63,820 bases of DNA from an uncultured Lachnospiraceae bacterium (GCA_910579865.1 CAJTXA010000017.1:1-63820), one strand, 5' to 3'; shown: positions 44,764 through 53,967, counted from the first letter of the stretch. The notes: generated from the letters alone by a model not told the origin. Program-made: numbers and translations.

Positions 44764-47151
44764 ATGAAGTTTTTGTTAGTAGCAATTAATGCGAAGTATA
44801 TTCATTCGAATTTAGCGGTATATGATTTAAAGGCATATGCTGTCGAACAAGAGAAAGGCAGATGGAAAGAAACAATTGATATTGCAGAATATACGATAAA
44901 TCATTCTTGTAATGAGATTGTAAAGGATATTTATCTTAAGAAACCAGATATAATAGGATTTTCCTGTTATATTTGGAATATTCGTTTGGTGGAAGAAATT
45001 ACTTCGCAGCTTTGCCGTCTAATACCAGATTTAGAAATTTGGCTTGGTGGACCAGAAGCTTCTTATCGGGGAATAAAACTGCTTAATCAGATGCCTTATA
45101 TTCGAGGAGTTATGATAGGAGAGGGAGAGAAAACTCTTGTTTTTCTGTTGCAACATTACACGACGAAAAAGAATATAACAGAGCTTCAAAAGATTCCTGG
45201 TATTTGTTATCAGATTAGCAAAAATCAAGAAGATAGAGAGATAAATTATAATCCACCAAGAGAAGTATTGAATCTGTCAGAAATTCCATTTCCTTATCAG
45301 GAATTATCTGAATTTGAGAATCGGATTATTTATTATGAAAGCAGCCGAGGATGTCCATTTTCTTGTAGCTATTGTCTTTCTTCAGTGGAGAAACAGCTTC
45401 GTTTTCGAAATTTAGATCTTGTGAAACAGGAATTACAGTTTTTTTTCGATCATAAAGTGTTACAAGTAAAATTTGTAGATCGAACATTTAATTGTAAACG
45501 TGAACATGCATTGGAAATCTGGCGTTTTCTTATAGAACAGGATAACGGAATAACAAATTTTCATTTTGAAATAGCAGCAGATTTATTACAGGAGGAGGAA
45601 TTGGATTTACTGGAAAGGATGCGCCCTGGTTTGATTCAGTTGGAAATTGGAGTACAGTCTACAAATCCAAAAACAATTCAAGCAATTCATCGGTGTATGG
45701 ATTTTGAACGTTTAAAGAACAATGTGTCTAGAATTTATAAAAAAAGAAATATTCATCAACATTTGGATTTAATTGTTGGACTGCCATATGAAGATATACA
45801 AAGTTTAGAGACTTCTTTTTGCGATGTCTATGCGATGCATCCCGATCAATTTCAGGTTGGTTTTTTAAAGGTATTGCCTGGGACAGAGATAGAGAAAAAC
45901 AAAATAAAGTATGGAATTGTCTGCCAAGAGTTTCCGCCATATGAAGTATTGTATACAAAGTGGATTAGTTATCCAGAGATTTTAGAATTAAAAGAAATTG
46001 AGGAAATGGTAGAACAGTATTATAATAGTGCTCAGTTTTTGCATAGTATTCGATATTTGGAATCTTATTTCTCGAATCCATTTGTTTTTTATCGTACACT
46101 GGCAGGATTTTATAAGGAATGGCATAAGATTGGAATGAAACATTCACGGATACAAAGATATGAGATGCTGCTTGCATTTGCAAAAGGATATCTGCATGGA
46201 GAGGAGCTATTATGTTTTCAGGAAGCGATGGTTTATGATATTTATTTAAGGGAAAATGCAAAAACAAGACCCTTTTTTGCGCAAAAGGATGAAGATATAA
46301 AAGAAGTGATAAAACAATTTTGTAAAAGAGAAGCAAAAGAACCTTATTATTTACCAGATTATAAAGGATATCAAAGCCGGCAAATTGCAAATATGATTCA
46401 TATGGAACGATTTCAATATTATAATACTGTAAATGGACAAGATATCTATGTAGTATTTGATTATAAAAATCGAAATCCTTTAACATACGAGGCATATACA
46501 ATTTCTCTTCAAAAAACACCAGGCGGACTGGCACCTGTTACAGAGATTTTACGTTTACTTGATCGGCATTATACAACAGAATATGTCTGTTATTTGAATC
46601 ATCAGACGCCATGGCAGTTGTTAATTGCAACCATTTTAAGCGCACAGTGTACAGATGCACGAGTTAATATTGTAACAAAAGATTTATTTGTAAAGTACCC
46701 TACATTAGAATCATTTGCTAATGCAGAACAGAAAGAATTAGAACAAGATATTCATTCTACAGGATTTTATAAAAATAAAGCAAAAAATATTATTGCTTGT
46801 ACAAAGGCATTGCTAGAACGTTACCATGGAGAGGTGCCGCAGGAGATAGAAGAATTAACACAATTAGCAGGAGTTGGAAGGAAAACAGCAAATGTAATTC
46901 GAGGGAATATTTATCATATTCCAAGTGTTGTGGTAGATACCCATGTAAAACGAATTTCTCGAAAGTTAGGACTTACAATAGAGGAAGATCCAGTGAAAAT
47001 TGAGATGGATTTAATGAAGGCATTACCAAGAGATCATTGGATTTTGTGGAATATACAGATTATTACACATGGACGAGAGATTTGTACAGCAAGAAATCCA
47101 AATTGTAAAGAGTGTTTTTTACGGCATTTGTGCAGAGCAGTAGAAGAATAG
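44764..47151 (+). CDS. B12-binding-type radical SAM (DUF4080) protein fused to endonuclease III
   Basis: One uninterrupted frame of 795 residues. Residues 1-130 resemble a cobalamin-binding domain (KFLLVAINAKYIHSNLAVYD). Residues about 180-400 are a radical SAM core with the cluster cysteines 197/201/204 (RGCPFSCSYC). A DUF4080 C-terminal part runs to about 584. After a short Pro-Gly linker, residues about 592-795 are a complete endonuclease III, which removes oxidised pyrimidines: LLIATILSAQCTD, the HhH LAGVGRKTANVIRG (catalytic Lys), VVDTHVKR (catalytic Asp) and a C-x6-C-x2-C-x5-C iron-sulfur motif. The two are usually separate neighbouring genes, so this is a fusion by loss of stop and start. 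AGAGGAGAAAAAC precedes the ATG. Confidence 0.88.
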   Translation: MKFLLVAINAKYIHSNLAVYDLKAYAVEQEKGRWKETIDIAEYTINHSCNEIVKDIYLKKPDIIGFSCYIWNIRLVEEITSQLCRLIPDLEIWLGGPEASYRGIKLLNQMPYIRGVMIGEGEKTLVFLLQHYTTKKNITELQKIPGICYQISKNQEDREINYNPPREVLNLSEIPFPYQELSEFENRIIYYESSRGCPFSCSYCLSSVEKQLRFRNLDLVKQELQFFFDHKVLQVKFVDRTFNCKREHALEIWRFLIEQDNGITNFHFEIAADLLQEEELDLLERMRPGLIQLEIGVQSTNPKTIQAIHRCMDFERLKNNVSRIYKKRNIHQHLDLIVGLPYEDIQSLETSFCDVYAMHPDQFQVGFLKVLPGTEIEKNKIKYGIVCQEFPPYEVLYTKWISYPEILELKEIEEMVEQYYNSAQFLHSIRYLESYFSNPFVFYRTLAGFYKEWHKIGMKHSRIQRYEMLLAFAKGYLHGEELLCFQEAMVYDIYLRENAKTRPFFAQKDEDIKEVIKQFCKREAKEPYYLPDYKGYQSRQIANMIHMERFQYYNTVNGQDIYVVFDYKNRNPLTYEAYTISLQKTPGGLAPVTEILRLLDRHYTTEYVCYLNHQTPWQLLIATILSAQCTDARVNIVTKDLFVKYPTLESFANAEQKELEQDIHSTGFYKNKAKNIIACTKALLERYHGEVPQEIEELTQLAGVGRKTANVIRGNIYHIPSVVVDTHVKRISRKLGLTIEEDPVKIEMDLMKALPRDHWILWNIQIITHGREICTARNPNCKECFLRHLCRAVEE

Positions 47152-47245
47152 AAAGTAATCGTACTGAAGTATGCAAAAACTCTTTTGTAAACAGTGAAAA
47201 GAATATCAGTTTACCATAGTGTTAGTAGAAAAAGAGGAAAATAGT

Positions 47246-47965
47246 ATGATAGATACATTTATTGCAGTGGATATCGAAACAACTGGCTTAGATCCTAGAT
47301 TAGATAAAATAATTGAAATAGGAGCAGTGAAGGTAGTAAAAGGAAAGATAATAGAGTCCTTTGATATATTAGTAAATCCAAAACGTGAATTAAGCCAATT
47401 TATTACGAGATTGACTGGGATTACAGATAGTATGTTAATAGAAGCAACAGAGGAAGAGGAGGCTTTTCAAAAGTTTCTTGCATTTGCTGAAGAAGAGGTT
47501 TTATTGGGACATCATTTGATTTTTGATTATAGTTTTTTAAAATGTATTGCTGCAAAAAGAAAGATTCCATTTGAACGAAAGGGAATTGATACCTTAAAAA
47601 TTGCAAAAGTTTGTTTGCCACAAATTGAAAAACATTCTTTAGAGTACCTTTGTTCTTATTATCAGATTGTTAATCGTCATGCACATCGGGCTTGTGAAGA
47701 TGCTATGGCAACGATTTCTTTATATTGGCAGTTAAAAGAACAGTTTTGGAATGATTCTTTGCAGATGGAACAAGTATTTTCAGCCGAACAGATGATGTAC
47801 CGAGTAAAAAAGGAAAGTCCAATTACAGCAGCTCAGATGAGGTATTTGAAAGCACTCGTACAATATCATCATATTAACTTAGAAGAGGAGATTTGTCAGA
47901 TGACAAAACAGACTGCTTCTCGTAAGATTGATCAAATTTTATCCATTTATGGAAAAATTAGATAA
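47246..47965 (+). CDS. DnaQ-like 3'-5' exonuclease (DEDDh)
   Basis: The 239-residue protein has the DEDDh exonuclease motifs: FIAVDIETTGL (Asp and Glu), GHHLIFDYSFL, and HRACEDAMAT (His and Asp). It matches epsilon-like exonucleases of Clostridia rather than a whole polymerase. The ATG at 47246 with AGAGGAAA upstream is preferred over earlier in-frame codons. The C-terminal about 60 residues (TAAQMRYLKALVQYHHINLE) add a helical extension. It probably proofreads or processes DNA ends. Confidence 0.88.
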   Translation: MIDTFIAVDIETTGLDPRLDKIIEIGAVKVVKGKIIESFDILVNPKRELSQFITRLTGITDSMLIEATEEEEAFQKFLAFAEEEVLLGHHLIFDYSFLKCIAAKRKIPFERKGIDTLKIAKVCLPQIEKHSLEYLCSYYQIVNRHAHRACEDAMATISLYWQLKEQFWNDSLQMEQVFSAEQMMYRVKKESPITAAQMRYLKALVQYHHINLEEEICQMTKQTASRKIDQILSIYGKIR

Positions 47966-48012
47966 GAATAAAATATGATAGGAAATTTTTTAATGAAAAT
48001 AGAAAATGGATA

Positions 48013-48044
48013 GTCAGATTTTGAAACTACTTTCAAAATCTGAC
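48013..48044. terminator. bidirectional hairpin between convergent genes
   Basis: GTCAGATTTTGAAA and its exact complement form a 14-bp perfect stem closed by CTAC, between genes that converge. The T-run is poor on the plus strand. Confidence 0.65.
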
Positions 48045-48062
48045 ATTTAGCTAAAAGTCCAT

Positions 48063-48665
48063 TTATAGATATGTCTTTAAATCTCGACAGATTCCATCTT
48101 TTTGTGAAGTGCGGAGTGTTTCTGCTACTTGAATTAGGTGATAAATGGCATCTGTATTTCCCTGTTGCTGATAAAGCTGAGCAAGCAGGATATAGTTTCC
48201 CCTTGCATCTGTCTGGCAGTCGATACCAAAGGAAAGAACTTGGATTGCTTCTTTTTGATATCCCAATTCATGTAACCTTGTACCCCACTGTAGCAGGGTT
48301 CGTGCCAATAGTGTAAAATTCTGGTCATATTGGGATAAAATTGGAAGATTTGCTGCTCCATATTCCATTTTTAAGTCCACATTGGTAATGCCGCTTAGGT
48401 TGACAATCGGTTTTTTGTTTAGGTTTTGTATTGTTTCTTGATAGGAAGTAAGTTTTTCATCAATTCCAGAAAAAAAAGGTAGGGATTCTATAGGAATTGT
48501 GATATAATGGAGTGTGTCCAATGGCTTTTTTCGGACGCTGTTCGCCTCAGCGTCTAATTCCAGAAAGGACTTTTCCTTTTTGGCAGAGCTAGAATTCTTT
48601 CTTAGCTCGTAAGTAAGCCAAAAGACAAATACTAAGATACAGGCGAGTGTAGATGGAAATCGCAT
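48063..48665 (-). CDS. membrane-anchored hypothetical protein, 200 aa
   Basis: I do not recognise a named family. An N-terminal hydrophobic helix (STLACILVFVFWLTYEL) anchors the protein. The outer or inner soluble portion ends in TPR-like helices (YQKEAIQVLSFGIDCQTDAR, then YILLAQLYQQQGNTDAIYHL). The start ATG (48663-48665) has GGAGGAA seven bases upstream on the minus strand; an upstream TTG is rejected. It is divergent from the small membrane peptide gene. Confidence 0.65.
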   Translation of the reverse strand: MRFPSTLACILVFVFWLTYELRKNSSSAKKEKSFLELDAEANSVRKKPLDTLHYITIPIESLPFFSGIDEKLTSYQETIQNLNKKPIVNLSGITNVDLKMEYGAANLPILSQYDQNFTLLARTLLQWGTRLHELGYQKEAIQVLSFGIDCQTDARGNYILLAQLYQQQGNTDAIYHLIQVAETLRTSQKDGICRDLKTYL

Positions 48666-48709
48666 AATCGGTTCCTCCAATCAAAAATAGTATAAAAAGG
48701 GGTGACAAT

Positions 48710-48814
48710 ATGAATTTTAACAACCAAAAGACAAGAAAGACAATTTCTGCTATTATCATTGTAATCTTAGTTATTGCAATGGTATTGCCAATGGTTTTAG
48801 GTGCATTGATGTAA
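48710..48814 (+). CDS. small conserved membrane peptide, 34 aa
   Basis: A strong AAAAGGGGTG site precedes the ATG. The product starts MNFNNQKTRKTISAIIIVIL and continues into one transmembrane helix ending MVLGALM. Peptides of this length and form recur in Lachnospiraceae genomes as a small membrane protein of unknown role. A hairpin terminator follows at 48847. Confidence 0.65.
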   Translation: MNFNNQKTRKTISAIIIVILVIAMVLPMVLGALM

Positions 48815-48846
48815 AAAATGACCTGTAAGTAATAGTTTAACAAATA

Positions 48847-48874
48847 CCTATAGAACTGTCTATAGGAAGTTTTT
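48847..48874 (+). terminator. terminator after the small membrane peptide gene
   Basis: CCTATAGA, ACTG and TCTATAGG form an 8-bp perfect hairpin followed by AAGTTTTTC. Confidence 0.55.
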
Positions 48875-48876
48875 CG

Positions 48877-48922
48877 CCAGTGGCTATCAAAGAAAATAGA
48901 AAGAGCCAAAACTGGTAGGAGG
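48877..48922 (+). promoter_or_regulatory. leader hairpin next to the vanW-like ribosome binding site
   Basis: CCAGTGGCT pairs with AGCC-AAA-ACTGG across an 18-nt loop (three-base bulge), directly before TAGGAGG. The structure could modulate translation. It does not match a riboswitch class I know. Confidence 0.4.
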
Positions 48923-48931
48923 TTATAGTTT

Positions 48932-50674
48932 ATGAAAAGGAAAATAGTCGCAGCTGCAATGCTTTGTGTTTGTTTGTGTGCTGCACATATGAATCAGAAA
49001 ACAGTAGTTGCAGATGAAACAGAAACAGTAAGTGTATTTTATGATGGTGTTTCTATAGGTCCAGTCGAAATTGGCGGGATGACGAGGGAAGAAGCAAAAA
49101 AGGCGGTAGAGGATTATATTGCACAGGTTTCCAGTACAAAATTAATTCTTTGCTTGGAGGGAGTGACTCATGAAGAAAAGCAGTTAGCAATTTCTGCGGC
49201 AGATTTAGGATTAAAATGGGCGAATCCAGATGTGATTGAAGATGTTATGGGACTCGGAGATGCAGGAAATGTGGTTCGGCGTTATAAAGCAAAGAAAGAT
49301 ATTGAAAATAATGAAATTGTATTTGAATTAGAATTTACAACAGAGGAAAGTAAATTAAAAGAAATACTAGAAACGAATGTTGGAATATTAAATATAGAAG
49401 CAAAGAATGCCACAATTGCAAGAGAAGGTGACAAATTTGTATATACAGATGAAGTAGATGGGAAAGCTGTGGATATAGAAAAGGCAGTTCCTGCACTGAA
49501 AGAGTTTCTTACAAAAGAATGGGATTACAATCAGGCAACTGTTGTATTAGCAACGAAGGTTAGTAAAGCAAAAGTTACCAGAGAGCTTTGTGAGAAAATT
49601 GAAAAAGAACCAATAGGAAGTTATACTACTTCGTTTACATCTTCTAGTTCAAATCGCTGTGGAAATATTGAAAATGCGGTGAAATTGATGACAGGAACTG
49701 TGCTATTGCCAGGAGAAACTTTTTCTTGTTTGGATCTTATGGTTCCATTTACAGCAGAGAATGGTTATTTTCTAGCAGGTTCTTATCTGAATGGAAAAAC
49801 AGTTGACAGTTATGGCGGTGGTGTTTGCCAAGTATCAACTACTTTGTATAATGCGGTTTTGTTAGCTGAGTTAGAGGTAGTACAAAGAAATAATCATGGT
49901 TTAACTGTTGGTTATGTTCCGCTTTCCGCTGATGCTGCAATTGCAGAAAGCAGTGGAATGGATTTTAAATTTAAGAATAACACCAATGCACCAATTTATC
50001 TAGAGGGAATAGTCCAGAATAAACATCTTACTTTTAATTTATATGGACAGGAGGAACGTCCTAAAAACCGAACAATTAAATATGAAAGCCGTGTAGTGGA
50101 AGTGCTTTCTCCTGGTGCAGATGTAGTTACAGTAGATGAAAGCAAGCCAGTTGGAACTTGGATTGTAACACAAAGCAGTCATACTGGATATCGGGCAGAA
50201 CTTTATAAACATGTCTATATTGATGGAGAAAAACAGTCATCAGAACGGGTGAATTCCAGTTATTATGCATCGGCACCAAATTATGTAATTGCAGGACCTG
50301 CTGATCCAGCTACTGTAGAACAGGAAACAAATCCAGATGGAACACCAATAATTGTAGAGCCTGCTACAGATGAAAATGGAAATCCGATTGAAACACCAGT
50401 GACAACAGAGCCTGCTACAGACGAAAATGGAAATCCAATTGAAACACCAGTGTCTCCAGCGCCAGAGACAGAAACGACTTTGGCACCAGAAGAAACACCT
50501 GGAGTTACACCAGAACCTGAGACAGTAGTAACGCAGGAAACACCAGGTATACAAGAAACACCAGGCATACAGGAAACGCCAGGAATACAAGAGACACCAG
50601 GTATACAGGAAACACCTGGCATACAAGAGACACCTGGGATAGATGCTGCTTCGGATATGGGGCCAGTTGGGTAA
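48932..50674 (+). CDS. VanW/YoaR-family exported protein
   Basis: The signal peptide (RKIVAAAMLCVCLCAAHM) indicates export. Residues about 40-230 contain peptidoglycan-binding-type repeats (GGMTREEAKKAVEDYIAQVS). A VanW domain follows (GSYTTSFTSSSSNRCGNIEN, then LPGETFSCLDLMVPFTAENG and YGGGVCQVSTTLYNAVLLAE). VanW domains occur in cell-wall and resistance-associated proteins, but their chemistry is unknown. The tail is rich in Pro, Thr and Glu with six QETPGI repeats, a likely wall-spanning region. AGGAGG precedes the ATG. Confidence 0.88.
   Translation: MKRKIVAAAMLCVCLCAAHMNQKTVVADETETVSVFYDGVSIGPVEIGGMTREEAKKAVEDYIAQVSSTKLILCLEGVTHEEKQLAISAADLGLKWANPDVIEDVMGLGDAGNVVRRYKAKKDIENNEIVFELEFTTEESKLKEILETNVGILNIEAKNATIAREGDKFVYTDEVDGKAVDIEKAVPALKEFLTKEWDYNQATVVLATKVSKAKVTRELCEKIEKEPIGSYTTSFTSSSSNRCGNIENAVKLMTGTVLLPGETFSCLDLMVPFTAENGYFLAGSYLNGKTVDSYGGGVCQVSTTLYNAVLLAELEVVQRNNHGLTVGYVPLSADAAIAESSGMDFKFKNNTNAPIYLEGIVQNKHLTFNLYGQEERPKNRTIKYESRVVEVLSPGADVVTVDESKPVGTWIVTQSSHTGYRAELYKHVYIDGEKQSSERVNSSYYASAPNYVIAGPADPATVEQETNPDGTPIIVEPATDENGNPIETPVTTEPATDENGNPIETPVSPAPETETTLAPEETPGVTPEPETVVTQETPGIQETPGIQETPGIQETPGIQETPGIQETPGIDAASDMGPVG
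50534..50641 (+). repeat. 18-bp tandem repeat encoding (QETPGI)6
   Basis: Six contiguous in-frame units CAGGAAACACCAGGTATA, differing only at synonymous positions. Two PATDENGNPIETPV-type repeats precede them. Confidence 0.9.
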
Positions 50675-50707
50675 ATTAATGAGAATAAAATAGAAAGGGC
50701 AGGGCAT

Positions 50708-51718
50708 ATGAGACCTGGTAAAGTGTCAGAAACGGTTTATAAGCGTTCTATATTAAAAGGACTCCATCATAGAGTGACAGAGATTTATCAGAATCCGGGA
50801 GTAGGAATTGATGCTTGTGTACATCGGGCACTTGGTGGAGTATGTCCGGTTACTTCTGCTATTACTTTAAGTGGAATAAAAAAAAGAATTGGAGTATTTG
50901 CTCTTTATCGGGCAATCAATTGTTTGGCAGCAGTAAACGCAGTAGGAAAAAGTGTTTGGATAAATTTTTTATTTCCAGATTGGTTTTCAGAGTCTGATCT
51001 GAAAATTGCAATAAAGGAATTAGATGATACAACTGCAGAACTTGAAGTAGGAATAGCAGGAATTTATGCTGAGTCTGTAACAGGGATTTTAAAGCCAACA
51101 ATAACAATATCTGCTTATGGGGAAGCAAAACAAGGAGAATGGGTTACACCAAAACAGATAAAGTTAGATATGGATATTGTAATGACAAATTATACAGGAA
51201 CAGAAGGTGCCATAATTCTTGCCTTTGAGCAGGAAGAGAAACTATTAAAGCGGTTTACTCCTTCTTTTGTCGATCAGATTCAGAATCTTTTGGAAGAAAT
51301 TTCTGCAATTAGAGAGGCAAAAATAGCGGGAATGTGCGGTGTGAAAGCGATGCATACAATAGGAGAAGGCGGAGTATTTGGCGCACTTTGGGAAGTTGCA
51401 GAGGCAGCAGAGTTAGGGTTAGAAGTAGAGGTTCGAAAGATACCAATTCGGCAAGAGACAATCGAGATTTGTGAATTTTTTCGTATCAATCCTTATCTAA
51501 TTCCTTCTACTGGAAGTTTATTAATGCTGACAGAGAATGGGCATGAATTAGTAGAGGAATTAAAACGAAAAGGGTGTTGTGCAACAGTGATTGGACGGAC
51601 TACAAAAGGAAAGGAACGCTTGCTTTTTCATGGAGAAGAAAGACGCTATTTAGAACCGCCTAAGATAAATGAACTACAAAAGGGATTAACAGAAGAGTTG
51701 GTTGGAGGTGAAATATGA
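50708..51718 (+). CDS. AIR synthase-related (HypE/PurM-like) protein
   Basis: The 336-residue protein has the two-domain PurM/HypE fold: N-terminal IDACVHRALGGVCPVTSAIT and C-terminal AKIAGMCGVKAMHTIGEGG followed by FGALWEVAEAAELGLEVEVR. Related proteins of Clostridia sit beside Lrp regulators and aminotransferases, as here. The reaction is unknown; ATP-dependent phosphorylation is inferred from the fold. The start of the Lrp gene overlaps its stop, so the two are one transcript. Confidence 0.8.
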   Translation: MRPGKVSETVYKRSILKGLHHRVTEIYQNPGVGIDACVHRALGGVCPVTSAITLSGIKKRIGVFALYRAINCLAAVNAVGKSVWINFLFPDWFSESDLKIAIKELDDTTAELEVGIAGIYAESVTGILKPTITISAYGEAKQGEWVTPKQIKLDMDIVMTNYTGTEGAIILAFEQEEKLLKRFTPSFVDQIQNLLEEISAIREAKIAGMCGVKAMHTIGEGGVFGALWEVAEAAELGLEVEVRKIPIRQETIEICEFFRINPYLIPSTGSLLMLTENGHELVEELKRKGCCATVIGRTTKGKERLLFHGEERRYLEPPKINELQKGLTEELVGGEI

Positions 51719-52200
51719 TGAGAGATAAAATTTTGGCTGTTTTGGAAAAAAATAGTCGAATCGATTTAAAAGAATTGGCAATTCTACTTGGAGAATCAGA
51801 GGTAGCGATTGCAAATGAAATTGCAGATATGGAAAAAGAAAAAATAATTTGTGGTTATCATACCCTAATTAACTGGGATAAAACAGGAGCAGAGAAAGTA
51901 ACAGCTTTGATCGAAGTAAAGGTGACACCACAAAGAGGACAGGGATTTGATCGAATCGCAGAGCGTATTTATAATTTTTCTGAAGTCAATGCAGTTTATC
52001 TGATGTCAGGTGGATTTGATTTTACTGTAATTATAGAGGAGAAAACGATGAAAGAGGTAGCACAGTTTGTTTCTGATAAGTTAGCTCCTTTAGATGCAAT
52101 TTTAAGTACTGCAACCCATTTTGTATTAAAGAAATATAAAGACCATGGGACTATTTTAGGGGAAACCGTACATGACGAAAGGATGTTAGTGACACCATGA
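51715..52200 (+). CDS. Lrp/AsnC-family transcriptional regulator
   Basis: The 161-residue protein has the Lrp winged helix (LEKNSRIDLKELAILLGESE) followed by the RAM ligand-binding domain (RIAERIYNFSEVNAVYLMSG, then FDFTVIIEEKTM). It overlaps the AIR-synthase-like stop and the aminotransferase start by four bases each, so expression is coupled and it probably regulates this operon in response to an amino acid. The N terminus is slightly short. Confidence 0.9.
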   Translation: MMRDKILAVLEKNSRIDLKELAILLGESEVAIANEIADMEKEKIICGYHTLINWDKTGAEKVTALIEVKVTPQRGQGFDRIAERIYNFSEVNAVYLMSGGFDFTVIIEEKTMKEVAQFVSDKLAPLDAILSTATHFVLKKYKDHGTILGETVHDERMLVTP

Positions 52201-53372
52201 GAAACTTTTTATCAGATAAGATTGTGCAGATTGAGCCATCTGGAATTCGAAAGTTTTTTGATATTGTCAGTGAGATGAAGGATGCAATTTCTTTGGGCGT
52301 AGGCGAACCGGATTTTGATACTCCATGGCATATTAGAGAAGAAGGTATTTATTCTCTGGAAAAAGGGAAAACTTTTTATACATCAAATGCGGGGCTAAAA
52401 GAATTAAGAGTAGAGATCTGCAATTATTTAAACAGAAGATGTCAAGTAACATATGACTATCAAAAAGAGATTTTAATAACAGTTGGCGGAAGTGAAGCGA
52501 TTGATGTTGCTTTGCGAGCCGTACTGAATCCAGGAGATGAGGTTTTAATTCCACAGCCTAGTTTTGTGTCTTATCTTCCATGTACGATACTTGCAGGTGG
52601 AGAACCAGTTATTATTGAGTTAAAAGAAGAGGATGAGTTTCGATTGACAAGGCAGCAGCTTTTAGATGCTATTACACCAAAAACAAAAGTTTTGTTTTTG
52701 CCATTTCCGAATAATCCAACTGGTGCAATTATGAGAAAACAGGATTTAGAAGCAATTGTAGATGTGATTATTGAGAAGGATTTATTAGTTATTTCAGATG
52801 AGATTTATTCAGAATTAAGTTATGCAAAACCACATATAACAATTGCTTCCTTTCCTGGGATGAAAGAACGAACAATTTTAATTAATGGATTTTCCAAATC
52901 TTATGCGATGACTGGATGGAGATTAGGATATGCAGCAGGGCCAAAAGAGATTCTTTCACAGATGTTAAAGATTCACCAGTTTGCCATTATGTGTGCACCA
53001 ACTACCAGTCAGTATGCGGCAGTATCTGCATTGAGAAATGGAGATTCCGATGTCGATCAAATGCGGGAAGCCTACAATCAGAGAAGAAGATATATGGTAC
53101 ATACGCTGCGGGAGATGGGATTAGAATGTTTTGAACCATTTGGAGCATTTTACATTTTCCCAAGTATCAAGAAATTTGGGATGAGTTCGGAGCAATTTGC
53201 ATCGAAACTTCTAGAAGAAGAGAAAGTTGCGGTTGTTCCTGGAACTGCTTTTGGAGCATGTGGAGAAGGGTTTTTAAGAATTTCCTATGCTTATTCCTTA
53301 GAGGATTTAAAAAAGGCGTTAGAACGAATCCGGCATTTTGTCGAGCGTTTGGAAGAGAAGAACAAAAATTAG
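52197..53372 (+). CDS. PLP-dependent class I/II aminotransferase
   Basis: The 391-residue enzyme has the fold-type I signature: the Schiff-base lysine Lys234 in INGFSKSYAMTGWRLGYAAG, the PLP ring-stacking region GGSEAIDVALRA, NPTGAIMRKQDL, and the carboxylate-binding Arg in EGFLRISYAYS. It resembles the aspartate/aromatic aminotransferase-like group (PatA type). It is the last gene of the coupled AIR-synthase-like/Lrp operon, and a terminator follows. The amino acid substrate is not fixed by sequence. Confidence 0.92.
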   Translation: MRNFLSDKIVQIEPSGIRKFFDIVSEMKDAISLGVGEPDFDTPWHIREEGIYSLEKGKTFYTSNAGLKELRVEICNYLNRRCQVTYDYQKEILITVGGSEAIDVALRAVLNPGDEVLIPQPSFVSYLPCTILAGGEPVIIELKEEDEFRLTRQQLLDAITPKTKVLFLPFPNNPTGAIMRKQDLEAIVDVIIEKDLLVISDEIYSELSYAKPHITIASFPGMKERTILINGFSKSYAMTGWRLGYAAGPKEILSQMLKIHQFAIMCAPTTSQYAAVSALRNGDSDVDQMREAYNQRRRYMVHTLREMGLECFEPFGAFYIFPSIKKFGMSSEQFASKLLEEEKVAVVPGTAFGACGEGFLRISYAYSLEDLKKALERIRHFVERLEEKNKN

Positions 53373-53383
53373 AGGATTTTTTG

Positions 53384-53412
53384 GCTGTGCTGCTTTCGGG
53401 CGCACAGCTTTT
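53384..53412. terminator. terminator after the aminotransferase gene
   Basis: GCTGTGC and GCACAGC form a 7-bp stem around an 11-nt loop, followed by TTTT and preceded by a T-run, so it could work in both directions. Confidence 0.65.
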
Positions 53413-53434
53413 GCCTTATAATTAGGAGAAGAAA

Positions 53435-53929
53435 ATGAATATTGTATTGCATGAACCAGAGATTCCAGCGAATACTGGAAATATTGGACGAACTTGTGTT
53501 GCTACTGGTAGTCGGCTGCATTTAATTCAGCCGTTGGGATTTTGCCTAGATGAAAAACAGTTAAGACGTGCTGGGTTGGATTATTGGAAGTATTTAGATG
53601 TTACAGTATATAAGAATTTTGAGGATTTTTTGGAACAAAATCCAAATGCGAAAATTTATATGGCAACAACAAAAGCAAAGTATGTTTATAGTGAGGTGTC
53701 CTATCAATCAGATGATTATATTATGTTTGGAAAGGAGAGTGCTGGGATTCCTGAAGAGATATTAGTGAATTATAAAGAAAACTGTATTAGAATTCCTATG
53801 GAGCCAGAAATACGATCGCTAAATCTTTCAAATTCAGTTGCAATTGTGCTTTATGAAGCACTTCGGCAAAATCAATTTAGAAAGATGCAGCTTACTGGAG
53901 AACTGCATCGGCTGCATTGGAAGGAATAA
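53435..53929 (+). CDS. trmL: tRNA (cytidine(34)-2'-O)-methyltransferase
   Basis: The 164-residue SPOUT methyltransferase modifies the wobble position of tRNA-Leu. Its trefoil-knot motifs are clear: PEIPANTGNIGRTCVATGSR at the start, FGKESAGIPEEIL in the middle and RIPMEPEIRSLNLSNSVAIV at the AdoMet pocket. Length is typical for TrmL/YibK. TAGGAGAAG precedes the ATG. mutS2 follows with a gap of 38 bp. Confidence 0.93.
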   Translation: MNIVLHEPEIPANTGNIGRTCVATGSRLHLIQPLGFCLDEKQLRRAGLDYWKYLDVTVYKNFEDFLEQNPNAKIYMATTKAKYVYSEVSYQSDDYIMFGKESAGIPEEILVNYKENCIRIPMEPEIRSLNLSNSVAIVLYEALRQNQFRKMQLTGELHRLHWKE

Positions 53930-53967
53930 CAAAAAAGCAGCTTTTGAACGAAAATAAGGAGTTTTTT

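Noticed and set aside
48013..48044. Possible small RNA gene from the long perfect hairpin
   Set aside because: It sits between convergent gene ends where a terminator is expected, and no promoter is visible.
48877..48922. Cyclic-di-GMP or other riboswitch
   Set aside because: The stem is simple and lacks the conserved cores of the riboswitch classes I can recall; kept only as a leader hairpin.
50240..50707. Two minus-strand frames opposite the vanW-like tail, including a repetitive Cys-Ile-Pro-Gly-Val frame
   Set aside because: They come from the 18-bp repeat read backwards; no start signal, and the plus frame is clearly coding.
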